Assembly (NCBI RefSeq): GCF_021044685.1
Contig: NZ_CP088014.1
Coordinates: forward strand, 682,001 to 746,000
Origin: Bradyrhizobium daqingense
Lineage (GTDB): Bacteria > Pseudomonadota > Alphaproteobacteria > Rhizobiales > Xanthobacteraceae
Direction: 5' to 3'
Length of the DNA stretch: 64,000 bases
The notes below the pieces were generated by a model, which did no database searches, was not told the DNA's origin, and was given only the letters and a program-made list of their open reading frames with translations. Of the stretch, positions 1 through 8,913 are shown one piece after another. Made by a program: the position numbers and the translations under genes. Every line of letters starts with the position of its first letter. The stretch's first letter is position 1.

Positions 1-1052
1 GCGTCCTGACGCTCGTTCTCGTCCTCATCATCCTGGCGCTGGCGGCAACCCCGTTCCTGTTTCCGGGCGCCAAGGCGCTGAACGTCGCGGCCAAGATCTG
101 CGTCTTCGCCGCCTTGGTCGCGTCCTACGATTTGCTGCTCGGCTACACCGGCTCGGTGTCGTTCGCCCACACCATGTTCTACGGCATCGGCAGCTACGCC
201 ATCGCGATCGCGCTGTACGGGATGGGCCCGAACTGGGCCGCGGTCGCCACCGGCATCGTCATCGGCCTGCCGCTCGCAGCGCTGCTGGCGCTCGCCATCG
301 GGCTGTTCTCGTTGCGGGTCGCAGCGATCTTCTTTGCCATGATCACGCTCGCGGTCGCCTCGGCCTTCCAGGTGCTGGCCTCGCAACTGTCCTGGCTGAC
401 CGGCGGCGAGGACGGACGCAGCTTCCAGCTGCCCGAGCTGCTGCGGCCCGGGACCGTGCTGATCTCCAAGAATCTGTTCGGCTTCGAGATCAACGGCCGC
501 ATCCTGACCTTCTACCTGGTGCTCGCCATCTCGGCGCTGATGATCCTGGCTCTGCTACGGGTGGTGAACTCGCCGTTCGGGCGCGTGCTGCAGGCGGTCC
601 GCGAGAATCGCTTTCGCGCCGAGGCGCTCGGCTTCCGCACCGTGTTCCACCTGACCTTCGCCAACTGCCTCGCCGCATTGGTCGCCGCGAGCGCCGGCAT
701 CCTGAACGCGCTTTGGCTACGCTATGCCGGGCCCGATACCTCGCTCAGCTTCTCGATCATGCTGGACATCCTGCTGATGGTGGTGATCGGCGGCATGGGC
801 ACCATCTACGGCGCGATCATCGGCGCCACTATCTTCATCCTCGCCCAGAATTATCTGCAGTCGCTGATGGGCGTGGCTTCCACGGCGGCGTCGGACGCCG
901 GGCTGCCGCTGCTGCCGGGGCTGCTGCATCCCGACCGCTGGCTGCTGTGGCTCGGGCTGCTGTTCATCGCCAGCGTCTATTTCTTCCCCACCGGCGTGGT
1001 CGGACGGCTGCGCAAGGCCGGCGGCGACAAGAGCGCGGGCGCCGCGCATTAA
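1..1052 (+). CDS. livM: Branched-chain amino acid ABC transporter permease LivM (5' end cut by window)
   Basis: Inner-membrane permease subunit of a LIV/HAAT-type ABC importer for branched-chain amino acids or related substrates. The frame is already open at position 3 and continues to a TAA at 1050-1052, so the window holds about 349 C-terminal residues and the true start lies outside. The sequence is almost entirely hydrophobic helices. It carries family features such as 'YDLLLGYTGSVSFAH' near the visible N terminus, 'AVRENRFRAEALG' in the cytoplasmic loop that contacts the ATPase, and 'MVVIGGMGTIYGAIIGA' near the C terminus. The ATPase and binding-protein genes are not visible downstream; they probably lie upstream. 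The substrate cannot be told from the permease alone. Confidence 0.87.
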   Translation, partial: VLTLVLVLIILALAATPFLFPGAKALNVAAKICVFAALVASYDLLLGYTGSVSFAHTMFYGIGSYAIAIALYGMGPNWAAVATGIVIGLPLAALLALAIGLFSLRVAAIFFAMITLAVASAFQVLASQLSWLTGGEDGRSFQLPELLRPGTVLISKNLFGFEINGRILTFYLVLAISALMILALLRVVNSPFGRVLQAVRENRFRAEALGFRTVFHLTFANCLAALVAASAGILNALWLRYAGPDTSLSFSIMLDILLMVVIGGMGTIYGAIIGATIFILAQNYLQSLMGVASTAASDAGLPLLPGLLHPDRWLLWLGLLFIASVYFFPTGVVGRLRKAGGDKSAGAAH

Positions 1053-1227
1053 CCAACGATTCATGATGCAGCGCAGCGTTTGCGATGGACATGACACCAA
1101 CCGTGACGCGACTCGCGCCCGGCTGCATGCGCGCGCGATTGCGCAACCGGATTAATGCTTAGGTAACTGGCTTTCCTAAGGTTTGCGCCATTTGTGCGGT
1201 GTATTCCTGTTCCTCCAGGGAGGGGGA

Positions 1228-4200
1228 ATGCGCCAGGTCTTTGCAGGGATCGCAGCCGGAATGTCCATAGCCGTGAACAACGGCTGGAGGGCAGCGATGC
1301 GGCGTGGTCCGGTCCTGTGGCTGACCTTGTGCGGCGTGCTGCTGGTCGCGGGCATCTTTGCCGTGACGGCCATGGCCGTCGGCGAGTTTCGCGAGCGGAC
1401 CCTGGTGAACCGCGAGCGCGAGCTCGAAAACACCGTGCAGCTGATCGCGCGGCACTTCGATCAGCAATTCCAGGATTCCGATGTCGTCGCCGCCGATGTG
1501 ATCGGGCAGATGAACCTGCCCGACGTCGCCTCGCCCGCGATGTTCCGCGAGCGCATGTCCACACCTGCGACGAACCAGATGCTGCGCAGCAAGATCAGCT
1601 CGGTGTCCTATCTCGGCGACATCGCGATCTACGATGCCGAGGGCGAGCTGATCAACTGGTCGCGCGCCCAGCCGCTGCCCAAGATCAACGTCTCCTCGCG
1701 CGCCTATTTCCAGTCGTTCAAAACCAATCTGACGTCCGAGCCGGTCATCCTGGAATCGGTCCGCAGCTTCATCATCGGCAAATGGACCACGGTGGTCGCG
1801 CGGCGTCTGAACGGTCCCGACGGCACCTTTCTCGGTGCGATGGTCCGGCGGATCGATCCGGACAGCTACCAGCAGTATTTCGCATCCGTCGCGCTCGCGG
1901 AAGGCACGGCGATCTCGCTGTTCGATCGCGAGGGCAAGTTGCTGGCGCGCTATCCGCACGTCGAAGAGATGATCGGACGGAGCTTCAAGGATGCGCCGCT
2001 GATGCGGAGGGTGCTGGCCAAGGGCGGTCAGCACACGCTGCGCGTCAGGAGCCCTGTCGACGGCGAGGAGCGGCTCGGCTCGGCGGCGTCGCTGACGCAT
2101 TTCCCGCTGGTCATCGTCGCCACCAACCTCACCAGCGCCGCGCTGGCCGACTGGCGGCAGCAGACCGGCTTCATGGTGGCGACGGCGGGCTTCTCGGCCG
2201 CGGTCATCGCGCTGATCCTCTATCTGATCATACGCCAGATCAACCGGCAGAACCGCGAGGCCCAGGAGCGGATCGAGGCGGAGCGGCAGCGGCTCGACAC
2301 CGCCCTCAACAACATGTCGCAAGGGCTGATCCTGTACGACGCCAGCGGCACCATCGTCACCTGCAACCGCCGCTATGCGGACATGTTCGGCCTGTCCCAC
2401 GACGTCATCAAGCCCGGCTGCCACATCCGCGAGGCGATGTACCATCGCAAGGAGCGTGGTGCGTTCGACGGCAATGTCGAGGAATTTTGCGCCGACGTGA
2501 TGAGAGTCGTCGCCGAAGGTACCGTCTCCACGAGAATTCATCAGCTGGCCAACGGCCGCGCCTTCCAGGTCATCAATACGCCGCTCGCGCAGGGCGGATG
2601 GGTCGCCACCATCGAAGACATCACCGAGCGCCGCAGCCTGGAGCAGGAGCGCGACCGCAACCACACCTTCCTGCGCGAGATCATCGATCACATTCCCTCG
2701 CGGATCACCGTGAAGGACGCCCGGACGCGCCGGTACCTCCTCGCCAACCGCGTGGCCGAGGAACAGCTCGACGACTCCGCTGGGACCATCGTCGGCAAGA
2801 CCGCGTTCGACCTCTACCCGGCGGACGACGCTGGCGTCGTCACCCGGGACGACGACAGGCTGCTGCAATCGCCGGACGGGCTGTTCCTGGACGAGCATAT
2901 CTGGAACACGCCGAATATCGGACGGCGCTACATCACCTCGCGCAGGATCGGCATCCGCGACAAGTCCGGCGAGCCGCGCTACATCATCAACGTCGTCGAG
3001 GACGTCACCGAGCAGCGACGGGCCGACGAGAAGATCGAGCACATGGCGCATTACGATGCGCTGACCGACCTGCCGAACCGCACGCTGTTCCGCGAGCAGA
3101 TTGAGCGCGAGCTGGCGCATGTCGCCGACGGCTGCCAGTTCGCACTGCTCTACATCGACGTCGACGAATTCAAGGGCATCAACGACTCGCTCGGCCATCA
3201 CGTCGGCGACGAGCTGCTCAAGGCGATCGCGACTCGTCTGCGTGGCTGCCTGACGCCGGGCGACCTGATCGCGCGGCTCGGCGGCGACGAGTTCGCGGTC
3301 ATCCAGACCGGAATCTCCTCCCCCGCCGACGTCGTGGCGTTCGTGACGCGGATCTATGAGGCGATCCGGCAGCCCTATCATTGCCTCGGGCACCAGCTCT
3401 CCACCGACGCGAGCATCGGGATCGCGCTGGCGCCGCAGGACGGCGCCGATCTCGACCAGCTCATCAAGAATGCCGACCTCGCGATGTACGGCGCCAAGGC
3501 CGGAGGACGCCGCACCCACCGCTTCTTCGAGCCCGCGATGGATGCGAGCGCCAAGGCGCGCCTGACCATGGAGCAGGATCTGCGCCAGGCCCTTGTGAAC
3601 GGCGGCTTCGAGATTCACTACCAGCCGCTGGTGGATTTGCGCTCCGGCGAGGTCTCAGGCTGCGAGGCGCTGCTGCGCTGGCGCCATCCCGAACGCGGCA
3701 TGGTGTCGCCGGCGGAATTCATTCCGGTCGCCGAGGACACCGGCCTGATCAACGAGCTCGGCGACTGGGTGCTGCGGACGGCCTGCAACGAGGCCGCGAC
3801 TTGGCCCGCGCATGTCCGCGTCGCGGTCAACGTCTCGCCGGTGCAGCTCAAATGCGACACGCTGGCCTTGCGGATCGCCGGCGCGCTCGCGGCCTCCGGG
3901 CTCGACCCGCGCCGACTCGAGCTCGAGATCACCGAGGCCGTGCTGATCCGCGACGACGAGGCCGCACTCTCGATCCTGCACCAGCTCCGCGCCATCGGCG
4001 TGCGCATCGCGCTCGACGATTTCGGCACCGGCTATTCCTCGCTCAGCTATCTCAAGCGCTTCCCGTTCGACAAGATCAAGATCGACCGCTGCTTCGTTGC
4101 CGACATCGCGGAAACCAGCGGCGCGCCCGTCATCGTGCAAGCCGTGGTGAACATCGCCGCCGCCAGCAACATGACGACGGTCGCCGAGGGCGTCGAGACC

Positions 4201-4338
4201 GAAGCACAGCGCGAGATGCTGCGCACCCTGGGCTGCACCGAGATGCAGGGTTATCTGTTCAGCGCGCCGAAGCCGGCCGCCGAGGTGCGAAAGCTGTTCG
4301 GCCCGGATGATGCCGCGCCGGTGGCGGCGGTGGCGTGA
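1228..4338 (+). CDS. Membrane sensor with PAS-PAS-GGDEF-EAL domains (cyclic-di-GMP turnover)
   Basis: Predicted 1,036-aa inner-membrane protein that would make and/or break cyclic-di-GMP. The start chosen is the ATG at 1228, which has a purine-rich GGAGGGGGA just upstream; an in-frame TTG at 1183 has none. Order: TM helix about 28-51, an extracytoplasmic Cache-like sensor region (about 52-310), a second TM helix (about 313-335), PAS about 355-470, PAS about 484-600, GGDEF domain from about 607 with intact 'RLGGDEF' near 685, and EAL domain with 'CEALLRW' near 812 and 'LDDFGTGYSSL' near 930. The inhibitory RxxD site before GGDEF is replaced by TPGD, so product inhibition is probably absent. 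Both active-site signatures look intact. The next gene overlaps its stop codon, so the two are likely co-translated. Confidence 0.9.
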   Translation: MRQVFAGIAAGMSIAVNNGWRAAMRRGPVLWLTLCGVLLVAGIFAVTAMAVGEFRERTLVNRERELENTVQLIARHFDQQFQDSDVVAADVIGQMNLPDVASPAMFRERMSTPATNQMLRSKISSVSYLGDIAIYDAEGELINWSRAQPLPKINVSSRAYFQSFKTNLTSEPVILESVRSFIIGKWTTVVARRLNGPDGTFLGAMVRRIDPDSYQQYFASVALAEGTAISLFDREGKLLARYPHVEEMIGRSFKDAPLMRRVLAKGGQHTLRVRSPVDGEERLGSAASLTHFPLVIVATNLTSAALADWRQQTGFMVATAGFSAAVIALILYLIIRQINRQNREAQERIEAERQRLDTALNNMSQGLILYDASGTIVTCNRRYADMFGLSHDVIKPGCHIREAMYHRKERGAFDGNVEEFCADVMRVVAEGTVSTRIHQLANGRAFQVINTPLAQGGWVATIEDITERRSLEQERDRNHTFLREIIDHIPSRITVKDARTRRYLLANRVAEEQLDDSAGTIVGKTAFDLYPADDAGVVTRDDDRLLQSPDGLFLDEHIWNTPNIGRRYITSRRIGIRDKSGEPRYIINVVEDVTEQRRADEKIEHMAHYDALTDLPNRTLFREQIERELAHVADGCQFALLYIDVDEFKGINDSLGHHVGDELLKAIATRLRGCLTPGDLIARLGGDEFAVIQTGISSPADVVAFVTRIYEAIRQPYHCLGHQLSTDASIGIALAPQDGADLDQLIKNADLAMYGAKAGGRRTHRFFEPAMDASAKARLTMEQDLRQALVNGGFEIHYQPLVDLRSGEVSGCEALLRWRHPERGMVSPAEFIPVAEDTGLINELGDWVLRTACNEAATWPAHVRVAVNVSPVQLKCDTLALRIAGALAASGLDPRRLELEITEAVLIRDDEAALSILHQLRAIGVRIALDDFGTGYSSLSYLKRFPFDKIKIDRCFVADIAETSGAPVIVQAVVNIAAASNMTTVAEGVETEAQREMLRTLGCTEMQGYLFSAPKPAAEVRKLFGPDDAAPVAAVA

Positions 4339-5393
4339 TGGCGAAATCGCGCACGACCTCCACCAAGACCATCGACGTCGCGGATTCCTACGCGGTGCGG
4401 CTGATGCAGCATTTGGTGGTGCCGACCTTCGTGATCGACCCCAGGCGCCGCGTCGTGATCTGGAACAGGGCCTGCGAACGCCTGACCGGCGTCGCCGCCT
4501 CGGAGGTGATCGGCACCGCCAAGCACTGGCAGGCCTTCTACGAGACCCGGCGCCCGTGCCTCGCCGACCTCGTCGCGCTCGACCGTCCAGAGCAGTTGCC
4601 GGAATTCTATTCGGAATATGCCGCGCGCGGTCACAACGGCCTCGGCTTCTCCGCGGAGAACTGGTGCGTGATGCCGAAGCTCGGCAGCCAGCTCTATCTC
4701 GCCATCGACGCCGGCCCGATCCACGACGAGGCCGGCAATCTGATCGCCGTGGTGGAGACGCTGCGCGATCTCACCGACCAGAAGCGCGCCGAGATGGCGC
4801 TGAAGGAGCTCGCCACCAAGGACGGGCTCACCGGCCTGTCGAACCGCCGCGCCTTCGACCAGATGCTGATGAGCGAATGGGCGCGCGCCCAGCGCACGCA
4901 GAAGCCGCTGGCGCTGCTGTTCGTCGACGTCGACCATTTCAAGCTGTTCAACGACCGTCACGGCCATCAGAGCGGCGACGAATGCCTGCGCGCGGTCGCC
5001 GCCGCCGTGAGCCGGCATGCCATACGCCCGCTCGACCTTGCCGGCCGCTACGGCGGCGAGGAGTTCGCGCTGATCCTGCCGGACATGGATTGCGACTCCG
5101 CCTGCGCCGTCGCCGAGGAGATCCGCTGCGCCGTCATGGCTCTGCAGATCGCCCACGGTGCCATGGGTGCCGGCGACCACGTCACCCTCAGCGTCGGCGT
5201 CGCCAGCCAAATCCCCACCGGCGCCGATGGCGGCCCCGACCGACTGTTGAGGGCGGCCGACGAGGCGCTCTATGTGGCCAAGCGGCTCGGCCGCAACCGC
5301 GTCATCTGCGCCGAGCGGGTTCTCGCCGAATTCGCCGCCCTCGGCCGGGAAGCGGCACAGGTTCCGGCCCCGGTCAGCCGCAAGACGGCTTGA
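4338..5393 (+). CDS. PAS-GGDEF diguanylate cyclase
   Basis: Predicted 351-aa cytoplasmic protein with no membrane segment. A PAS domain covers about residues 15-140 and a GGDEF domain about 150-330. The active-site signature is GGEEF at about 239-243 ('GRYGGEEFALI'), preceded at the right spacing by RPLD, a good match to the RxxD inhibitory site. That makes an active, feedback-inhibited diguanylate cyclase likely. Its ATG shares a base with the TGA of the upstream GGDEF-EAL gene (TGATG), implying translational coupling. The upstream protein has degradative potential and lacks the inhibitory site, so the pair may form an opposed or tuned signalling unit; this last point is inference. Confidence 0.9.
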   Translation: MAKSRTTSTKTIDVADSYAVRLMQHLVVPTFVIDPRRRVVIWNRACERLTGVAASEVIGTAKHWQAFYETRRPCLADLVALDRPEQLPEFYSEYAARGHNGLGFSAENWCVMPKLGSQLYLAIDAGPIHDEAGNLIAVVETLRDLTDQKRAEMALKELATKDGLTGLSNRRAFDQMLMSEWARAQRTQKPLALLFVDVDHFKLFNDRHGHQSGDECLRAVAAAVSRHAIRPLDLAGRYGGEEFALILPDMDCDSACAVAEEIRCAVMALQIAHGAMGAGDHVTLSVGVASQIPTGADGGPDRLLRAADEALYVAKRLGRNRVICAERVLAEFAALGREAAQVPAPVSRKTA

Positions 5394-5451
5394 GCCGGGT
5401 GGCGAGAAGCGGTTGCCCGCCCCTCGTCAATCGGCTACATCAACCCTCACT

Positions 5452-5528
5452 GCACCCGTAGCTCAGCTGGATAGAGCGTTGCCCTCCGAAGGCAAAGGTC
5501 ACACGTTCGAATCGTGTCGGGTGCGCCA
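5452..5528 (+). tRNA. tRNA-Arg (anticodon CCG)
   Basis: Complete cloverleaf. The acceptor stem GCACCCG pairs with CGGGTGC, the D arm is GCTC...GAGC, the anticodon stem TTGCC/GGCAA encloses the loop CTCCGAA (anticodon CCG, reading CGG), and the T arm is ACACG-TTCGAAT-CGTGT. The discriminator G is followed by an encoded CCA at 5526-5528. The 3' part from 5479 is duplicated exactly at 30,355-30,404, which marks this gene as the integration site of the island that follows. The gene stays functional because the element brings its own copy of the 3' end. Confidence 0.97.
5479..5528 (+). repeat. attL: 50-bp direct repeat within tRNA-Arg 3' half
   Basis: A 50-bp segment running from the anticodon stem to the CCA end is identical to 30,355-30,404. 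The base before it differs (G here, T at the right copy), and so does the base after it (A versus G), so the identity block is exactly delimited. This is the classic attachment-site duplication left by a tyrosine integrase using a tRNA 3' end. Confidence 0.95.
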
Positions 5529-5575
5529 ATAGAATCAACGGCTTATCTAATTTCGGTTGTTCAAACTGGCCGGCT

Positions 5576-5586
5576 GGGTAAGCACT
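5576..5586 (+). repeat. Left arm-type repeat 1 (GGGTAAGCACT)
   Basis: This 11-bp repeat lies 47 bp inside attL. Joined to 7117-7127 (AGGTAAGCGCT) by removing the IS and one AGGT duplication, it forms a tandem pair like the one at 30,209-30,230 inside the right end. Likely an arm-binding site for the integrase or its directionality factor; this role is inferred from position and repetition. Confidence 0.65.
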
Positions 5587-5590
5587 AGGT

Positions 5591-7116
5591 AGTCGTCCGT
5601 TAAGAAGCCGGATTGATCGAGGCTGGCCGGGCGAGCGTGCGCCATAGCTGGGCCAGGAACAGGCACAAGAGATATCTCAGCCAGGCGAGGATGCGGCGGA
5701 AGTTGTGTCCGACGGCTGAGAGGACGACGTTGGCGGCATCGCCGGCGCGGCCTTTGAGGTAGCAGCGCCCGAGGTGGCCTTCCGCCTTCAGGTGTCCGAT
5801 GATGGGCTCGATGGCGGAGCGGCGGCGCAGCTCGCGCTTGATGACACCGAAAACGCCGCGCTTCTGGCCGGAGATGAAGACGCGACGGGGATTTTGTGCG
5901 TCGTGGCCGCGGTATCCCTTGTCGACATAGGCCCGCTCGATCGGACAGCCGGTGAGTGTCTCGGTGCGGTCAATGACGTCCCGCAAGGTGTGACCGTCGT
6001 AGGGGTTGTCGGGCAGTGCGCTGGCGTGCAGCACGAACAGGCCACCGGGAGCCCGGCGGTTGTTGGTGACGATGGAGGCCTTCACGCCGAACTCGTAAGG
6101 CGCGCTGGCCTTGCCCTTGCCGATGCACTCCACTTCCGGGGCATGGAAGGAATAGAGCTTCCAGCCGCGCTGGCGCTGCTGCTGCGAGCGGATCTGCGTG
6201 GCCCGGCCGAGCGGGAGGGCGAACGCCTGCTCCAGTGCTGGCTGGCCTTCGATCTTGCGGCGGATGTCGCGGATGATCCGGCCCAGCCGGCTACGCAGGA
6301 TACGCAACTGCCGCTGATGCCGCCTGAACTGTTTGGCATGGGCGTAGCGGCCGGCCATCATCGCGGCGGCCTTGGCGATGCGAGCATAGGATTGCCGCAG
6401 CCTGACGCCGTGCCTGATCGCCAGGCGGTTGAGCCCCTTGATGGCCGCATGCAGCAGCTTGGCATCGGTCGGAAAGGTGATGGCCTTCGGCTGCACCGTG
6501 GTGTCGACCGTAACCCGCTTGAGGTCCTGGCTGCGTAATGCACCGGCCTCGTGCGCTACCCGCAAGCTCTCGGCCAGCAGCAACTCCAGCTTGTCGCCAA
6601 GCCGCTTGCGCCAATGGCTCAGGTCCGAGCGCTCGTGCGGGAACGTGTGCTGAAAGAACTCTTCCCCGGTGAAGAACTGGAAGTATGGGTCATGGACCCA
6701 GCGCTCGCACACCTCCTCATCGGACAGCCCGTAAATGTGCTTGAGCAACAGCAGACCGATCATGAAGCGCGTCTCGATCCCGGGCCTGCCGTTCTCGCTG
6801 TAGAGCGGCGCGATCTCGCCGTCGATCCAGTCCCAATCGACCTTGCCGGCGAGCAGAACCAGCTCGTGCTTCATATTGATGATCTGGTCGAGCCGAGCCC
6901 GGAACAGATCGTTCGATCCCGTCGTCTTGTGCTTCTTCGGCCGCATCGTTCCCTCCGATGCAGACAAGGAATCATGCTTCCCGCTTCGAGGGAATCCACG
7001 AAAACCAAATCGCAAGGTTCTGACGCCCAAAGCATCAAAACCTTGCAATCTGGAAATGCCCCTTAGCCCAAATCGAGATTCCCGATCAGTGGCTTAGTCC
7101 TTCTTCACGGACGACT
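5591..7116 (-). mobile_element. IS5-family insertion sequence
   Basis: About 1.53 kb. The left end AGTCGTCCGTTAAGAAG and the right end CTTCTTCACGGACGACT are inverted repeats that match at 16 of 17 positions. AGGT directly flanks both ends (5587-5590 and 7117-7120) as a probable 4-bp target duplication. It holds a single intact transposase gene on the minus strand. It sits inside the island's left attachment region and splits a tandem 11-bp repeat, so it arrived after the island's arm sites existed. Confidence 0.88.
5600..6946 (-). CDS. IS5-family transposase (DDE)
   Basis: 448-aa transposase that appears intact. The start is the ATG at 6944-6946, with a strong GGAGGG ribosome site just before it; the frame stays open upstream to 7048 but without such a site. 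The N-terminal region '[18 protein letters not shown]' and '[20 protein letters not shown]' is typical of this IS5 group. Candidate catalytic acidic residues lie in '[10 protein letters not shown]', 'AYVDKGYRG' and '[11 protein letters not shown]'. The last codons run into the inverted repeat. No frameshift or stop is visible, so the element may still be mobile. Confidence 0.92.
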   Translation of the reverse strand: MRPKKHKTTGSNDLFRARLDQIINMKHELVLLAGKVDWDWIDGEIAPLYSENGRPGIETRFMIGLLLLKHIYGLSDEEVCERWVHDPYFQFFTGEEFFQHTFPHERSDLSHWRKRLGDKLELLLAESLRVAHEAGALRSQDLKRVTVDTTVQPKAITFPTDAKLLHAAIKGLNRLAIRHGVRLRQSYARIAKAAAMMAGRYAHAKQFRRHQRQLRILRSRLGRIIRDIRRKIEGQPALEQAFALPLGRATQIRSQQQRQRGWKLYSFHAPEVECIGKGKASAPYEFGVKASIVTNNRRAPGGLFVLHASALPDNPYDGHTLRDVIDRTETLTGCPIERAYVDKGYRGHDAQNPRRVFISGQKRGVFGVIKRELRRRSAIEPIIGHLKAEGHLGRCYLKGRAGDAANVVLSAVGHNFRRILAWLRYLLCLFLAQLWRTLARPASINPAS

Positions 7117-7127
7117 AGGTAAGCGCT
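7117..7127 (+). repeat. Left arm-type repeat 2 (AGGTAAGCGCT), beyond the IS
   Basis: Second half of the left tandem repeat, separated from 5576-5586 by the IS. Its first four bases are the IS target duplication. Excising the IS gives two adjacent 11-mers, mirroring the right-end pair. Confidence 0.55.
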
Positions 7128-7130
7128 GGA

Positions 7131-8507
7131 TTAGCGAGCGAACAGACCTTCGAACAATTCCAGCATCTCTCCCAGTGATGCCCGCCCGAAGTACATCCCT
7201 GCACCTGCGCTCATTGCTGCTATCGTCACCGAAGCAATAAAAGCGGCACGCTCGTTCGCGATGCCGAGGGCCAACAGTTGTCGAGAGTAGCTTCCTCTTC
7301 TAGCAAGAGAGGCCAATGCAAATTGAATTGTCATCGCAGAGGTCGTCAAGAGCACCGTCAATGCAAGAATTTCAATTGCGTAGCTCGAAATGAAACGAGC
7401 CACATGATTGAGCGTAGGAAAATCCTTGAGGTTGTCAGGGCCTCCGATGTGAGGCTGAAGAGCTACGCCGAGAAGCGCCAGGGTAGGTGCCACTACAGCT
7501 AATACGGTAACCCGAAAATTCGATAGGTTTGCGGCACGGTGAGCGTCGATTGAATGCTCGAACGTGCGTTCTTCAATGCTAGCGTCGAGAGAGTACCTGA
7601 GAGCGTCTATTTCGAAGGCAGGAATCTGCGCGAACCGCTCTTTGAGCTGGCTCTGACATATTCCGAGGAATGCTTCGAAGTAGGCAAGTATTCCCTTCGC
7701 CTGAATGAGTGCCCTGGTGTCGCGGCTCCGCCGATTGGTGATGATGTAGAATTGCAGAGAGAACAGCAGGTTCCGACGCCAAGAGACGTCCGCATCGTCC
7801 TTTCGTTGAAGTATGAGGATCGTATCGACAGCATGATCATGATGCTGATGTTGGTGAGCGATATCTCTAAGGAAGAAATACCCCTGGTCAGCAATCCACT
7901 TGTCGAAATCGTGCCCTTCTTGGCTTGCGAATGCGCGCGAGGCGTACGCCAGATCACCATCGCGAAATTCCGGCCGAGCCACTCGCAGCTCGCCGTTTCG
8001 TTCAAGAACGAAGTCAATCCAGACGTCTGCAGAATCGGCCAAAGCCATTCGGCCATAGTCCAACGATACCTCGATGACTCGATCACGGTCAGAGGCTAGC
8101 GATAGCCGTGCTGAGTTCATTTCGTTAATCGCCGTTCGAATCTTTTCTTGTGGCCCGGTGCGCCAATCCTCTTTGGACTTGAACACGAATATCGTTCCCG
8201 ACAAGCTGCCGTCCACGTTGTCAGGCGCGGCTGCACTCTTGGCGACAAGTGCGAACCAAAAGTCACCGCTTCTTCGGCAAACGCGATCGGTAATGGTACG
8301 AAAAACCGAGTCGCTAAGATCACGTCGCTGATACGCAAGAATGTACCGATCGATAGCGGTAGCAACGTTGGCATACTTGGATGGCGTTGGGTGTCGAGTC
8401 TCACCAATGTGACGAAACGACAGGCGTCCGTTCGCGGTCGGTATCCAACCAGCGTATTGGTCCACAGTAGAAGAGATGTTGGTTTCAGGACCTAAAGACG
8501 CGGTCAA
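7131..8507 (-). CDS. Hypothetical membrane protein, C-terminal transmembrane helices
   Basis: About 458 aa; no family recognised. The first 330 residues look soluble and mixed alpha/beta. The C-terminal quarter has three hydrophobic segments ('VTVLAVVAPTLALLGVAL', 'YAIEILALTVLLTTSAM', 'AAFIASVTIAAMSAGAGM'), so the soluble part probably faces the cytoplasm, anchored at the C terminus. The only upstream start is a TTG at 8505-8507, inside the end of the neighbouring gene; the frames overlap by 23 bp, which suggests translational coupling. The stop lies 14 bp from the IS. The DNA is visibly AT-richer than the host chromosome, consistent with transfer. A stress-sensing or defence role is possible from the soluble-plus-membrane layout, but nothing in the sequence shows it. 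Confidence 0.75.
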   Translation of the reverse strand: MTASLGPETNISSTVDQYAGWIPTANGRLSFRHIGETRHPTPSKYANVATAIDRYILAYQRRDLSDSVFRTITDRVCRRSGDFWFALVAKSAAAPDNVDGSLSGTIFVFKSKEDWRTGPQEKIRTAINEMNSARLSLASDRDRVIEVSLDYGRMALADSADVWIDFVLERNGELRVARPEFRDGDLAYASRAFASQEGHDFDKWIADQGYFFLRDIAHQHQHHDHAVDTILILQRKDDADVSWRRNLLFSLQFYIITNRRSRDTRALIQAKGILAYFEAFLGICQSQLKERFAQIPAFEIDALRYSLDASIEERTFEHSIDAHRAANLSNFRVTVLAVVAPTLALLGVALQPHIGGPDNLKDFPTLNHVARFISSYAIEILALTVLLTTSAMTIQFALASLARRGSYSRQLLALGIANERAAFIASVTIAAMSAGAGMYFGRASLGEMLELFEGLFAR

Positions 8508-8823
8508 GGGTGTCGTTCGAGAGCTTGCCAGTTATTTCCAGCCGATTGGCCTTCTTATTGAAAATCATGCCGCCCTGTACCCGGGCGTCTGGTATCCAGT
8601 CGTCCCGAGTCTTTGCTCTACCTAGAAGAACTGACTTTACGTCGTCAGTCCGGGTCTGGCTCTTCCGCAATTCGATCTTATCTGCGCGGATAAACTTATA
8701 AGCGAAGACGAGCGAAATGGCTGCGACAACTAAGCCGACAGTGAGGACTACAAAACTCGGGCCGAGTGCCGCCACTACGCCAACGAACGCACCCAGCAAG
8801 GCAACATAACCCAGGGTCTTCAT
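8485..8823 (-). CDS. Small membrane protein, partner of the 458-aa membrane protein
   Basis: 112 aa. Two closely spaced hydrophobic segments occupy about residues 4-42, followed by a charged cytoplasmic tail ('FIRADKIELRKSQTRTDDVKS'). No family recognised. The ATG is at 8821-8823. Its 3' end overlaps the start of the following gene, so the two genes are probably expressed together and their products may interact in the membrane. It is the first gene of a two-gene unit. Confidence 0.72.
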   Translation of the reverse strand: MKTLGYVALLGAFVGVVAALGPSFVVLTVGLVVAAISLVFAYKFIRADKIELRKSQTRTDDVKSVLLGRAKTRDDWIPDARVQGGMIFNKKANRLEITGKLSNDTLDRVFRS

Positions 8824-8913
8824 GGCTTTGCTCGCGAATCAGAAATGAGCGGTAATTCCAAGATAGCACGGATGAGTCAAGGAATAACTAACGGATATCG
8901 CTGATGTTCCTAG

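Noticed and set aside
1159..3618. 819-aa minus-strand frame opposite the GGDEF-EAL gene
   Set aside because: It is an antisense shadow of a high-GC gene: Asp/Val/Arg/Gly-rich composition, no domain pattern and no ribosome site, while the plus strand has clear domains.
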